A DNA stretch of 6,483 nucleotides from an uncultured Holophagaceae bacterium. Lineage in GTDB: Bacteria > Acidobacteriota > Holophagae > Holophagales > Holophagaceae. This document shows positions 1-6,483 of this stretch, in pieces (position 1 is the first letter of the stretch; the number at the start of each line of letters is the position of its first letter). Position numbers and translations under genes: made by a program. Below the pieces are notes generated by a model, which saw only the letters and a program-made list of their open reading frames with translations, searched no databases and was not told where the DNA came from. The stretch is taken from positions 1 through 6,483 of the forward strand of contig CAITBU010000087.1 of the NCBI GenBank assembly GCA_903890595.1, written 5' to 3'.

Positions 1-741
1 GAGATCGAGATCCTGGGCCTCACCTGGGCCCGCAACGGCCGGGAGATCCGCTCGCGCATTGGCGTGCAGCTGCAGAGCACGAGCCTCTTCAACAAGATCA
101 CGCCCCGGGAGGCCCTGGACCTCTACGGCAGCTACTACCCCCGGCGCCGCAGCACCGAGGAGCTGCTGAAGCTGGTGCAGCTCGAAGAGAAGGCCGATGC
201 CTATCACATCACCCTCAGCGGCGGCCAGCAGCAGCGCCTGGCGCTGGCCATGGCCCTGGTGAACGATCCCGAGCTGGTCTTCCTGGACGAGCCCACCACA
301 GGACTGGATCCACAGGCCCGGCGCGGCCTCTGGGATGTGGTGCGACGCATGAAGGCCGAGGGCCGCACGGTGGTGCTCACCACGCACTACATGGACGAGG
401 CCGAGGCCCTCTGTGACCGACTGGCCATCATGGACCACGGCAAGGTGATCGCCACGGGCACACCGGCCTCGCTCATCGCGGAGCTGGCCATTCCCAGCGT
501 GGTGGAGCTGACCTTCGAGGGCAACGCCCCAGACCCGGCAGCCTTCGAGGCGGCGCTGGGCCTCCGGGTGGAGCCCCGCGCCGACCTGTGGGAGATCCCC
601 ACGCCCGATCCCAAGACCCTCCTGCCCCGCCTGCTGGAGGCCGCCGAGGCGGCCGCCGTGCCCTTCCAGCAGGTCCACATCCGCCGCGCCACCCTGGAGG
701 ATGTCTTCCTCCATCGGACAGGGCGGAGTTTACGGGAATAG
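1..741 (+). CDS. ABC transporter ATP-binding protein, drug/ABC-2 export type (5' partial)
   Basis: This is the ATPase subunit of an ABC exporter, which hydrolyses ATP on the cytoplasmic face to drive the permease encoded just downstream. The frame is open from base 1 to the TAG at 739-741, giving 246 visible residues. The GTG at 64 is an internal Val codon in the Q-loop region, not a start; the true start and the Walker A motif lie upstream of the window. Visible in order are the Q-loop (GVQLQ, about residues 21-25), the ABC signature LSGGQQQR (72-79), Walker B LVFLDEP with its catalytic Glu (92-98), the D-loop TTGLD, and the switch His in TTHYMDEAE (129). The C-terminal ~100 residues form the accessory domain usual in DrrA/CcmA-like ATPases and end in the typical LEDVFLHRTGRSLRE. 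Family members are about 300 residues, so roughly 60 residues are missing. The substrate cannot be read from the sequence. Confidence 0.93.
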   Translation, partial: EIEILGLTWARNGREIRSRIGVQLQSTSLFNKITPREALDLYGSYYPRRRSTEELLKLVQLEEKADAYHITLSGGQQQRLALAMALVNDPELVFLDEPTTGLDPQARRGLWDVVRRMKAEGRTVVLTTHYMDEAEALCDRLAIMDHGKVIATGTPASLIAELAIPSVVELTFEGNAPDPAAFEAALGLRVEPRADLWEIPTPDPKTLLPRLLEAAEAAAVPFQQVHIRRATLEDVFLHRTGRSLRE

Positions 742-743
742 CG

Positions 744-1802
744 ATGATTTTATGGCGGCAGTTCTCTATGGAATGGCGGCTCTACAGCCGCGACCGGGTG
801 GCCATGTTCTGGACCATGGCGTTCCCGGTGATCCTGCTGCTGGGCTTCGGCACCATCTTCCGGGATAGCGGCGGACCCAGCCTCTCGGTGGTGCGGGTAG
901 TAACGGCAGCTCCCGGCCCCCAGGACGTTGCTCTGGACCTGGCCCTTTCGGACCTCCACCTAAAAGTGCAGGCCCTACCCAAGGCCGAGGCGGAGGCCCG
1001 CTGGGCCCGGGGCGAGACCGCCGCCCAGCTGGAGACCGATGGTGCCGGCTACCGCCTGCGCCTCAACAGCTACCTCATGGCCCAGGCCGGGGCCACGGCC
1101 GGCCTCGTGAACCAGGCCTGGCTGGTGGCCCAGGCGCGCCTGAGCGGGGCCCCGGAACCCCGCCGCATCCCGGTCCAGGTGGAGAGCCCGGGCCGCAAGC
1201 GCTCCGCCAACTATGCGTCGTTTCTGCTCCCGGGCCTCCTGGGCTTGAACCTCGTGAGCATGGGGCTCTTCAGTGTGGGCATGGTGAACGTGTCCTACCG
1301 GGAGAAGGGGAAGTTTCGCCGCCTGGCGGTGACCCCGCTGCCCAAGTGGATCTTCCTCCTGGGCCAGGTGCTGCACCGCCTCACGGTCACAGTGGTGCAG
1401 GCGGCCATTCTCCTGCTGGTGGGCTATCTGGTCTTCGGCATCGCCAACCAGGGTTCCTTCTTCGAGCTCCTGCTCGTGATGGCCCTGGGCACCGGCTGCT
1501 TCATGGCCTTCGGCTTCGCCCTTAGTGGGTTCGCCGAGACCTCCGAAGGCTACGCCGCCATCTCGAACCTGGTGTTCTTCCCCCTGATGATGCTCAGCGG
1601 CGTTTACTTCACGCTGGACTCGGCCCCGGCCTGGCTGCAGCGCCTCGTAGCCGGCCTGCCCCTGGCCCCCTTCCTCAAGGCCCTGCGGGCCGTCTTCAAC
1701 GACGGCGCAGGCCTCGCTGGCCACGGCCTGGGGCTGGCCATCGTGGCAGCCTGGGGCTTGGCTGCCTTCTTCCTGGCGGTGAAGCGGTTTCGCTGGGCCT
1801 GA
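744..1802 (+). CDS. ABC-2 type transporter permease
   Basis: This is the membrane subunit of the exporter, the partner of the preceding ATPase. The start is ATG at 744, 2 bases after the ATPase stop, with GGGA at 734-737 as a plausible ribosome site. The frame stays open upstream to about 588, but that stretch overlaps the ATPase gene and reads as Pro/Arg-rich nonsense. The 352-residue protein has a short cytoplasmic N-terminus, TM1 (about 21-40), a large extracytoplasmic region (about 41-157), and then five more hydrophobic segments (about 158-182, 210-232, 239-262, 271-290 and 326-346). Between TM2 and TM3 lies YREKGKFRRLAVTPLP, the charged cytoplasmic loop typical of ABC2_membrane proteins. 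This six-TM layout with a large first loop matches the ABC-2/YhhJ-like permeases. Likely cargo is a drug, lipid or polysaccharide; nothing visible decides which. Confidence 0.92.
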   Translation: MILWRQFSMEWRLYSRDRVAMFWTMAFPVILLLGFGTIFRDSGGPSLSVVRVVTAAPGPQDVALDLALSDLHLKVQALPKAEAEARWARGETAAQLETDGAGYRLRLNSYLMAQAGATAGLVNQAWLVAQARLSGAPEPRRIPVQVESPGRKRSANYASFLLPGLLGLNLVSMGLFSVGMVNVSYREKGKFRRLAVTPLPKWIFLLGQVLHRLTVTVVQAAILLLVGYLVFGIANQGSFFELLLVMALGTGCFMAFGFALSGFAETSEGYAAISNLVFFPLMMLSGVYFTLDSAPAWLQRLVAGLPLAPFLKALRAVFNDGAGLAGHGLGLAIVAAWGLAAFFLAVKRFRWA

Positions 1803-1907
1803 GGTTTCGGAGGAAATAAATCTAGACAGCCCCCGCAACGACGGGATTAACCCACCTCGGCGGCCAATTAAGGCGGGCCAGGGCTACACTGGAGGGCTGG
1901 AGTACCC
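1803..1907. other. Intergenic gap between ABC exporter and MFS-hutH block
   Basis: This 105-bp gap is the only substantial non-coding stretch in the window, and it is more A/T-rich at 1813-1825 and 1865-1871 than the genes beside it. It probably carries the promoter of the downstream block. The only -10-like hexamer I see is TACACT at 1885-1890, and it has no convincing -35 partner. A 4-bp hairpin (CCCG 1832-1835 with CGGG 1842-1845, 6-base loop) has no T-tract after it and is too weak to call a terminator. No small ORF with a ribosome site is apparent. Confidence 0.5.
1899..1902 (+). promoter_or_regulatory. Ribosome binding site of the MFS gene
   Basis: GGAG lies 5 bases before the ATG at 1908 and supports that start. 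A second GGAGGG at 1891-1896 is slightly too far upstream to be the main site. Confidence 0.6.
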
Positions 1908-3176
1908 ATGCAGGCTTCAAAACGCGCCAGGATGGCCATCTTTCTCACGGTCTTCGTGGACCTGCTGGGCTTCGGCATCGTCATTCCGATCCTCCCCCTC
2001 TATGCCCAGGCCATTGCGGACCATCCCAGCCCCTGGATGGAGTCCATCAACCACCTGCTGGGGCTGACCGGCGTGGGTGCCACCCCCGGCGCCTTCTGGG
2101 CCGGGGTGGGCTTCCTCAGCTTCAGCCTCATGCAGTTCATCGCCTCGCCCATCCTGGGCCGGGTGTCAGACATGGTGGGCCGGCGCCCCGTGCTCTGGAT
2201 CAGCCTGATCGGCTCAGCCCTGGGCTACCTCATGCTGGCCCTCACCAGCCGCTTTGAGTGGATGCTGGCAGCCCGCATTTTGGACGGCATCACCGGTGGC
2301 AACATCTCCGTGGCCCAGGCAGCCATGGCCGATAGCTCGGCCCCTGAGGAGCGCTCCAAGGTGATGGGCATGATCGGCGCCGCCTTCGGCCTGGGGTTCG
2401 TCCTGGGACCGGCCCTGGCGGGCGTGCTCAGCGGCAGCGACTTCGGTCACTACCTGCTCCAGACCCGGGGCTGGCACCTGCCCTTCTTCGTGGCGGCGGG
2501 ACTCTCCCTGGCGGCTTCGCTGCTGGTGGTGCTCTGGCTGCCCGAGACCCTCACGCCGGAGGTGCGGGCCCGGGCCCGTTCCCACGAGAGCCGCGGCCAT
2601 GCCCTGGCCAAGGCCCTGCGCCGCCCCGGCATGCCGCAGCTGCTCCTGGTTTCCCTCCTGGCCATGGCGGGCTTCGCCATGATGGAGGGGACCTTTGCCC
2701 TCCTGGTACACCAGCGCTTTGACTTCCACCAGCGCGAGGTGGGCTTCCTCTTCGCCGGCATCGGCGTCCTCATGGTGATCTACCAGGGCGGCCTCGTGCG
2801 CCTGGTGGCCAAGCGGGTGCCCGAGAAGGTGGCACTCGTCGTGGGCCTGCTCCTCATGGGCCTCTCCCTGCCCCTCCTGCCCAAGGCCGCCTGGATGTGG
2901 CCCTTTGTGCTGCTCTTCATTCCCTTGTCCTGGGGCAGCGGCATGGGCAACACGGCGGGCTCGGCCCTGGCCAGCCGCCTGACGCCCCCGGAGGACCAGG
3001 GCGGCCTCTTCGGCGTGCTCAACGCCATGAGCGGCGTGGGGCGCATCCTGGGCCCCGCCATCGGCACCTTCACCTTCGCCCGCTGGGGCGGCCAGGCCAC
3101 CTACACCGTGGCCGGCCTCACTCTGGGCCTGGCCTTCCTCCTGGCCCTCACCCTCACCCCTGCGGAGGCCCCATGA
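1908..3176 (+). CDS. MFS transporter, DHA1/TetA-like
   Basis: This is an inner-membrane secondary transporter of the major facilitator superfamily, 422 residues with about 12 hydrophobic segments, the normal size for DHA1 drug:H+ antiporters. TM1 contains VFVDLLGFGIVIPILPLY (residues 15-32), which closely resembles the TetA family including the membrane Asp (D18). Motif A, GRVSDMVGRRP, is at 84-94 between TM2 and TM3. The motif B Arg is in ARILDGITGG (R123). Motif C, typical of antiporters, is LGFVLGPALAG (162-172). A charged central loop (about 213-240) separates the two six-helix halves. The loop after TM1 (about 34-60) is longer than in classical TetA. The family suggests proton-coupled efflux of a small molecule, but the substrate is unknown. 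The stop overlaps the hutH start (ATGA), so the two genes are probably co-expressed, which leaves open a role in moving a histidine-pathway compound. Resistance should not be assumed from similarity. Confidence 0.92.
   Translation: MQASKRARMAIFLTVFVDLLGFGIVIPILPLYAQAIADHPSPWMESINHLLGLTGVGATPGAFWAGVGFLSFSLMQFIASPILGRVSDMVGRRPVLWISLIGSALGYLMLALTSRFEWMLAARILDGITGGNISVAQAAMADSSAPEERSKVMGMIGAAFGLGFVLGPALAGVLSGSDFGHYLLQTRGWHLPFFVAAGLSLAASLLVVLWLPETLTPEVRARARSHESRGHALAKALRRPGMPQLLLVSLLAMAGFAMMEGTFALLVHQRFDFHQREVGFLFAGIGVLMVIYQGGLVRLVAKRVPEKVALVVGLLLMGLSLPLLPKAAWMWPFVLLFIPLSWGSGMGNTAGSALASRLTPPEDQGGLFGVLNAMSGVGRILGPAIGTFTFARWGGQATYTVAGLTLGLAFLLALTLTPAEAP
3164..3168 (+). promoter_or_regulatory. Ribosome binding site of hutH inside the MFS gene end
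   Basis: GGAGG sits 4 bases before the ATG at 3173, within the last codons of the MFS gene. It supports the overlapping start rather than the longer upstream reading of the same frame. Confidence 0.55.
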
Positions 3177-4663
3177 TCCGTCTGGATGGGTGCAGCCTCA
3201 GCCCCTCTGCCCTGGCCCAGATTGCGGCTGGTGCTGAGGTTGAGCTCGACGAAGCGGCCCTGGCCCGGGTCGCCGCCAACCGGGGCGTGGTGGATCGCAT
3301 CGTGGCCGAGGGCCGCACGGTCTACGGCATCAACACCGGCTTCGGCCAGTTCGCCACGGTGGCCATTCCGCCGGATCAGCTCCAGGTGCTGCAGCTCAAC
3401 CTGATCCGCAGCCATGCCGCTGGCGTGGGCGAGCCCATTGGCCGCACCGAGACCCGGGCTCTCATGGCTGCCCGCATCAACTGCCTCCTGAAGGGCCACA
3501 GCGGCATCCGCCCCGAGCCCATCCGCCTGCTGGCCGCCTGCCTCAACCGCAACGTCCTGCCCCTCATTCCCAGCCAAGGCAGCGTAGGCGCCAGCGGCGA
3601 CCTGGCCCCCCTGGCCCACATGGCCCTGCTGCTGGTGGGCGAAGGCCTGGCGTGGTCCGCGAGTGGACCCGTGCCAGGTGGTCAGGCCCTGGCGGCGGCC
3701 AGCCTCGTGCCCGTGGTCCTCGAGGCCAAGGAGGGCTTGGCCCTCATCAACGGCACCCAGTTCATCACAGCCCTCGGCAGCCTGGCCGCGGAGCGCTTCG
3801 GCCGCCTGGCGGCCCTGGCCGACGAGGTGGCCGGCCTGAGCCTGGAGGCCCTGCGGGGCAGCCGGGCCGCCTTTGATCCCCGCATCCATGCCGCCCGCCC
3901 CCATCCGGGCCAGGTGGCCGTGGCCGAGCGCATGCGCAACCTCTTGGGGCCCACCAGCGCCATCGCTGAGAGCCACCAGGACTGCCACCGGGTCCAGGAC
4001 GCCTACAGCCTCCGCTGCATCCCCCAGGTGCACGGCGTGGTGCGGGATGCCCTGACCTTCGCCGGGGCCATCCTGGAGCGGGAGCTGAACGCCGCCACGG
4101 ACAACCCCATGGTCTTCACGGACACGGGCGAGTCCCGCTCCGGGGGCAACTTCCACGGGCAGTATCCGGCCTTCGCCTGTGACCTCCTGGCCATCGCCGC
4201 CGCCGATCTGGCCAGCATGTCGGAGCGCCGCCAGGAGCGCCTGGTGAACCCCGCCTACAGCGATCTGCCGGCCTTCCTCACCGGGCATGGTGGCCTGGAG
4301 TCCGGGTTCATGATGGCCCACGTCACCTCCGCCGCCCTGGTGAGCGAGATGAAGGGCCTGGCTCACCCCGCCTGTGTGGACTCCATTCCCACCAGCGCCG
4401 GCAAGGAGGACCACGTGAGCATGGGGCCCATCGCGGCCCGCAAGCTGCTCCGAGCCGTGGAGGCCCTGGAGCAGGTGCTGGCCATCGAGGCCCGCATGGC
4501 CCTGGAGGGCCTGCGCTTCATCGGCCTGGCTCCCGGCGAGGGGCTCCAGCCCCTCCTGGCGAAGCTCTCGGCAGCCTGTGCGCCCTGGTCCGACCGGGCC
4601 ATGTATGAGGAGATCAGCGCCTCCCTCCAAGCCCTGCGCCAGCACATGGACGACCAGCCATGA
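3173..4663 (+). CDS. hutH: Histidine ammonia-lyase (histidase)
   Basis: This cytoplasmic enzyme converts L-histidine to trans-urocanate and ammonia, the first step of the Hut pathway, and is normally a homotetramer. The 496-residue length is close to the usual ~510. The frame is open further upstream (from about 2897), but that part overlaps the MFS gene; ATG 3173 overlaps the MFS stop and begins the conserved N-terminus. The MIO-forming Ala-Ser-Gly is at 140-142 within GSVGASGDLAPLAH. Other catalytic-site residues match Pseudomonas putida histidase at an offset of about two: Y51 in YGINTGFG, H81 in RSHAAGVG, N193 in LINGTQ, Q275/Y278/R281 in VQDAYSLRC, F327 in GGNFHG and E412 in EDHVSMG. The site before the catalytic Glu reads SAGKED where many histidases have SANQED. 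H81 and the VQDAYSLRC segment favour histidase over tyrosine or phenylalanine ammonia-lyase. No other hut gene is in the window. Confidence 0.96.
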   Translation: MIRLDGCSLSPSALAQIAAGAEVELDEAALARVAANRGVVDRIVAEGRTVYGINTGFGQFATVAIPPDQLQVLQLNLIRSHAAGVGEPIGRTETRALMAARINCLLKGHSGIRPEPIRLLAACLNRNVLPLIPSQGSVGASGDLAPLAHMALLLVGEGLAWSASGPVPGGQALAAASLVPVVLEAKEGLALINGTQFITALGSLAAERFGRLAALADEVAGLSLEALRGSRAAFDPRIHAARPHPGQVAVAERMRNLLGPTSAIAESHQDCHRVQDAYSLRCIPQVHGVVRDALTFAGAILERELNAATDNPMVFTDTGESRSGGNFHGQYPAFACDLLAIAAADLASMSERRQERLVNPAYSDLPAFLTGHGGLESGFMMAHVTSAALVSEMKGLAHPACVDSIPTSAGKEDHVSMGPIAARKLLRAVEALEQVLAIEARMALEGLRFIGLAPGEGLQPLLAKLSAACAPWSDRAMYEEISASLQALRQHMDDQP

Positions 4664-5340
4664 GCCCTGCCCTCGCCCCCTGGCGGGAGGCCTGTGAGCA
4701 GGCCCTCCGCTCAGTCTCGGAGCCCGATGCGCTCCGCTGCTGGGGCTTCGGCCATGCCACGGAGGCGGGGCCGGTGCCAGTCTTCAACTACCGCTTCGAG
4801 CACACCCTGGCGGCGGTGTTCCTGGCCCGCTGGCTGGCACCAGCGACGGGGGCCGATCTGGAGGTGGTGGAGTGCGCCGCCTGGCTCCACGACGTGGCCA
4901 AGCGCCTGAAGGACCCCGGAGGCAAGGACACCCACGCCCGGGATGCCTCAGTCCTGGTGCCGGAGCTGCTGGCCGGGACCGACTTCCCGCCCGCCAAGAT
5001 CCCCGCCGTCCGCCATGCCATCGAGCACCACGTGGGCCTGCGCCTGACGCACCGCCTGGAGCCCCTGGAGACCGCCTGCCTCTGGGACTGCGACAAGCTC
5101 AGCAAGATCGGGGCGGCCAGCCTGGTGCACTTTGGCTGCATCAGCGGTGCCTTCCAGCCCATCTCCACCGCGGAGATCCTCCGCCGCGGCGAGGCCTGGC
5201 TGGACCTGGCCCGGGGCATCGTTGCGAGCCTCAATACCGCCCCGGCGCAGGCCGAAGGCCACCACCGACTCGCCTTCATCGAGGCCCACTACGTTCAGCT
5301 TCGAAGGGAATGGTCGGATCCCCTGCAGGAGGGTCCCTGA
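4660..5340 (+). CDS. HD-domain phosphohydrolase-like protein
   Basis: This is a 226-residue soluble protein made of one HD metal-dependent phosphohydrolase fold, with no signal peptide or membrane segment. Candidate metal ligands appear in the expected order: H48 in YRFEH, the H77-D78 pair in AAWLHDVAK, H119 and H123/H124 in RHAIEHHVG, and D145 in LWDCDKLSKIG. The extra histidines suggest a two-metal centre. The YRFEH opening and the late DCDKL-x-x-IGA segment resemble the YedJ-like HD hydrolases, which more often have DADKLD there. Known HD enzymes act on nucleotides or other phosphate esters; the substrate here is unknown. The ATG at 4660 overlaps the hutH stop (ATGA). Its own ribosome site is weak (GGA at 4648-4650), so translation probably depends on ribosomes finishing hutH. 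Product identity is good at the superfamily level only. Confidence 0.85.
   Translation: MSPALAPWREACEQALRSVSEPDALRCWGFGHATEAGPVPVFNYRFEHTLAAVFLARWLAPATGADLEVVECAAWLHDVAKRLKDPGGKDTHARDASVLVPELLAGTDFPPAKIPAVRHAIEHHVGLRLTHRLEPLETACLWDCDKLSKIGAASLVHFGCISGAFQPISTAEILRRGEAWLDLARGIVASLNTAPAQAEGHHRLAFIEAHYVQLRREWSDPLQEGP
5328..5333 (+). promoter_or_regulatory. Ribosome binding site of the last gene
   Basis: GGAGGG lies 6 bases before the ATG at 5340 and overlaps the end of the HD-protein gene. It is the strongest Shine-Dalgarno match in the window and settles the start of the 3'-partial gene. Confidence 0.6.
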
Positions 5341-6483
5341 TGAAAGACTTTCCGCGGCTCGCCCAGTCCTTGGTCATGGCCCACAAGGCCCTGATGATGT
5401 ACACCATGAGCCACCCCCAGGCTCAGCAGGCCGTGGCCGCCACCCACGCCCTGCTCAGCCAGTGGCTACAGGACGAAGAGAAGCTGCAGTTCGTGGTCAT
5501 CGGCTCGAAGGTCTTCGCTGGCGGCGATCCCCAGGACATCCGCAACTCCAACGTGGCGGCCCTGGCCAAGCTCGCCACGGACCGGGCCGTGAGTGGCCTG
5601 ATCTTCGAGAACGGCCTGTCCCATGATGAGTGCCTGGCCTTCCTGGAGGGCCTCGTCCTCAAGCCCCACCGGTTGGACGAGGTCGGAGGCCTGGAGGGCC
5701 ACCTCCGGTCCCGCTTCGTCACCCACATCAAGGTCTCCCAGATCCGCTACAAGGAAGTCCAGGAAGGCGATGAAGAGGACGAAGCCCCCATCCTCGATGT
5801 AGTGCCGCAGCTGTCAGAGCAGGACCTGGCCCGTCTGCTGGGAGAAGCCCTGCGCGCCGCCTTGGCGGAGCTGAACGAACGCAAAAAGGCCGGGGGCTCC
5901 TCGGGAATCCCCGCGGCGGAGCTCGGCAGCCTGCAGGCTCTGGCCGACGAGTTCGGCTTCGGCGAAGGCATGCCCTCGCCCGGCCGCCTGGCCCAGATCC
6001 GGAAGGCCCTGCAGGGTCTCGAGCCCCAGGAGCAGCTGAGCGTGCTCCAGGGCCTGGAGTCCCTGCCTCAGAGCCCCGGAGGGCTGGCCGTGGGCATGCG
6101 GGCCCTGGTGGGCGAGACCCTCGCCGCGGCACTGGCCGCCGCCCTCTCCCGAGGGGTGCCCTGGCAGGACCTCCAGCATCCCCTCACGGAGATCCTGCGC
6201 CCCCTGCCCGAGCGCCTCGTGATCCTGCGCATCGTCACCGCCCGCCTCCGGGCCGAAGGCCATGACCCCGCCCCCGCTGAAGCGGCCCTGCGCAGCATCG
6301 CCTGGGACGCCCTCAGCCTCGAGGCCCGCCTGGTGAAGGCCATGGAGGAGGACCACCTCTTCGAGCTGACCCACGAGATGCGGCTGGCCCTCCTGCGGGA
6401 GCTGCTATCCCTGCGGCGCTTTGACGAGTTCATCCAGGTCCAGGAGAAGCTGCTGGAGGCCCTGCGCTCGGAGCAGGACGAGC
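5340..6483 (+). CDS. Helical HEAT-repeat-like protein of unknown function (3' partial)
   Basis: The frame is open without a stop from the ATG at 5340 to the window end, giving 381 residues with the C-terminus missing. The ATG shares its A with the TGA of the HD gene (TGATG). No signal peptide or TM segment is seen, so it is probably cytoplasmic. Residues 1-140 look like a conserved module: a helix containing LMMYTMSHPQAQQAV, a short strand pair (FVVIGSKVFAGG, 51-62), a helix ending in RAVSGLIFENGLSHDECLAF (82-101), and then VTHIKVSQIRYKEV (127-140). I recall this pattern from N-termini of proteins annotated as HEAT-repeat proteins in Acidobacteriota and Deltaproteobacteria-like genomes. An acidic linker (141-149, EGDEEDEAP after Q) follows. 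Residues 157-381 are Leu/Ala-rich amphipathic helices consistent with an alpha-solenoid. No catalytic motif is visible, so it is more likely a scaffold or interaction protein. The real coding status is strongly supported by codon usage and frame; the function is unknown. Confidence 0.82.
   Translation, partial: MKDFPRLAQSLVMAHKALMMYTMSHPQAQQAVAATHALLSQWLQDEEKLQFVVIGSKVFAGGDPQDIRNSNVAALAKLATDRAVSGLIFENGLSHDECLAFLEGLVLKPHRLDEVGGLEGHLRSRFVTHIKVSQIRYKEVQEGDEEDEAPILDVVPQLSEQDLARLLGEALRAALAELNERKKAGGSSGIPAAELGSLQALADEFGFGEGMPSPGRLAQIRKALQGLEPQEQLSVLQGLESLPQSPGGLAVGMRALVGETLAAALAAALSRGVPWQDLQHPLTEILRPLPERLVILRIVTARLRAEGHDPAPAEAALRSIAWDALSLEARLVKAMEEDHLFELTHEMRLALLRELLSLRRFDEFIQVQEKLLEALRSEQDE

Noticed and set aside
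353..371. An 18-base stretch (GGCCGAGGGCCGCACGGT) repeated near 3304-3321
   Set aside because: Both copies lie in unrelated genes and encode the same common residues (AEGRTV) with preferred codons; chance in GC-rich coding DNA explains it.
588..743. Possible N-terminal extension of the permease upstream of ATG 744
   Set aside because: It overlaps the ATPase C-terminal coding sequence and reads as Pro/Arg/Gly-rich nonsense, while ATG 744 gives a normal permease start.
975..1838. A 287-codon minus-strand open frame opposite the ABC permease
   Set aside because: Low-complexity, highly charged Gln/Gly/His-rich translation with no domain; it is the shadow of a clear six-TM permease.
1832..1845. 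Hairpin CCCG-N6-CGGG as a terminator after the ABC permease
   Set aside because: The stem is only 4 bp and no run of T follows.
2897..3172. Possible N-terminal extension of hutH, an MFS-HutH fusion
   Set aside because: The upstream part is in a different frame from the MFS gene and is His/Pro/Gly-rich with no HutH similarity. The ATG at 3173 with GGAGG upstream starts the family N-terminus.
3101..4645. A 514-codon open frame on the minus strand opposite hutH
   Set aside because: It mirrors hutH almost exactly; the product is Gly/Gln/His/Ala-rich without motifs. Long antisense frames are expected in high-GC genes with G/C third positions, and hutH is unmistakable.
5132..5626. A 164-codon + strand frame spanning the HD/HEAT-like junction
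   Set aside because: It overlaps two better-supported genes in another frame, and its Arg/Pro/Ser-rich translation has no domain.

Overview
The window is high-GC bacterial DNA, close to two-thirds G+C by eye, with strong preference for G or C at third codon positions (CTG, GCC, GGC, CGC). It is almost completely coding, and all six genes lie on the + strand. Gene content does not fix the taxon. The HEAT-like protein family at the right edge, together with this base composition, would suit an Acidobacteriota (for example Holophagae) or Myxococcota-like genome, but that is a low-confidence inference. I see no tRNA, rRNA, insertion sequence, CRISPR array or integration site.

Layout. (1) Positions 1-741 hold the 3' part of an ABC transporter ATPase of the drug/ABC-2 export type, cut by the left edge. 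After a 2-base gap comes its ABC-2 permease (744-1802). Together they form an exporter module. (2) A 105-bp non-coding gap (1803-1907) is the only real intergenic space. (3) A tightly packed block starts at 1908: a 12-TM DHA1/TetA-like MFS transporter, histidine ammonia-lyase (hutH), a single-domain HD phosphohydrolase, and an open-ended helical/HEAT-like protein running off the right edge (5340-6483). Every junction in this block overlaps by 1 to 4 bases (ATGA, ATGA, TGATG), which points to one translationally coupled operon.

How the genes may work together. HutH deaminates L-histidine to urocanate and ammonia, the first step of histidine catabolism. No hutU, hutI, hutF or hutG is visible, so the rest of the pathway must be encoded elsewhere if it is present. 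The MFS protein belongs by sequence to a drug-efflux-like family, so a role in moving histidine or urocanate is only a guess from position. The HD protein and the last protein have no known link to histidine metabolism. I did not find clear evidence of a novel defence or mobile system. The most unusual features are the hutH-centred coupled gene block and the uncharacterised terminal protein.
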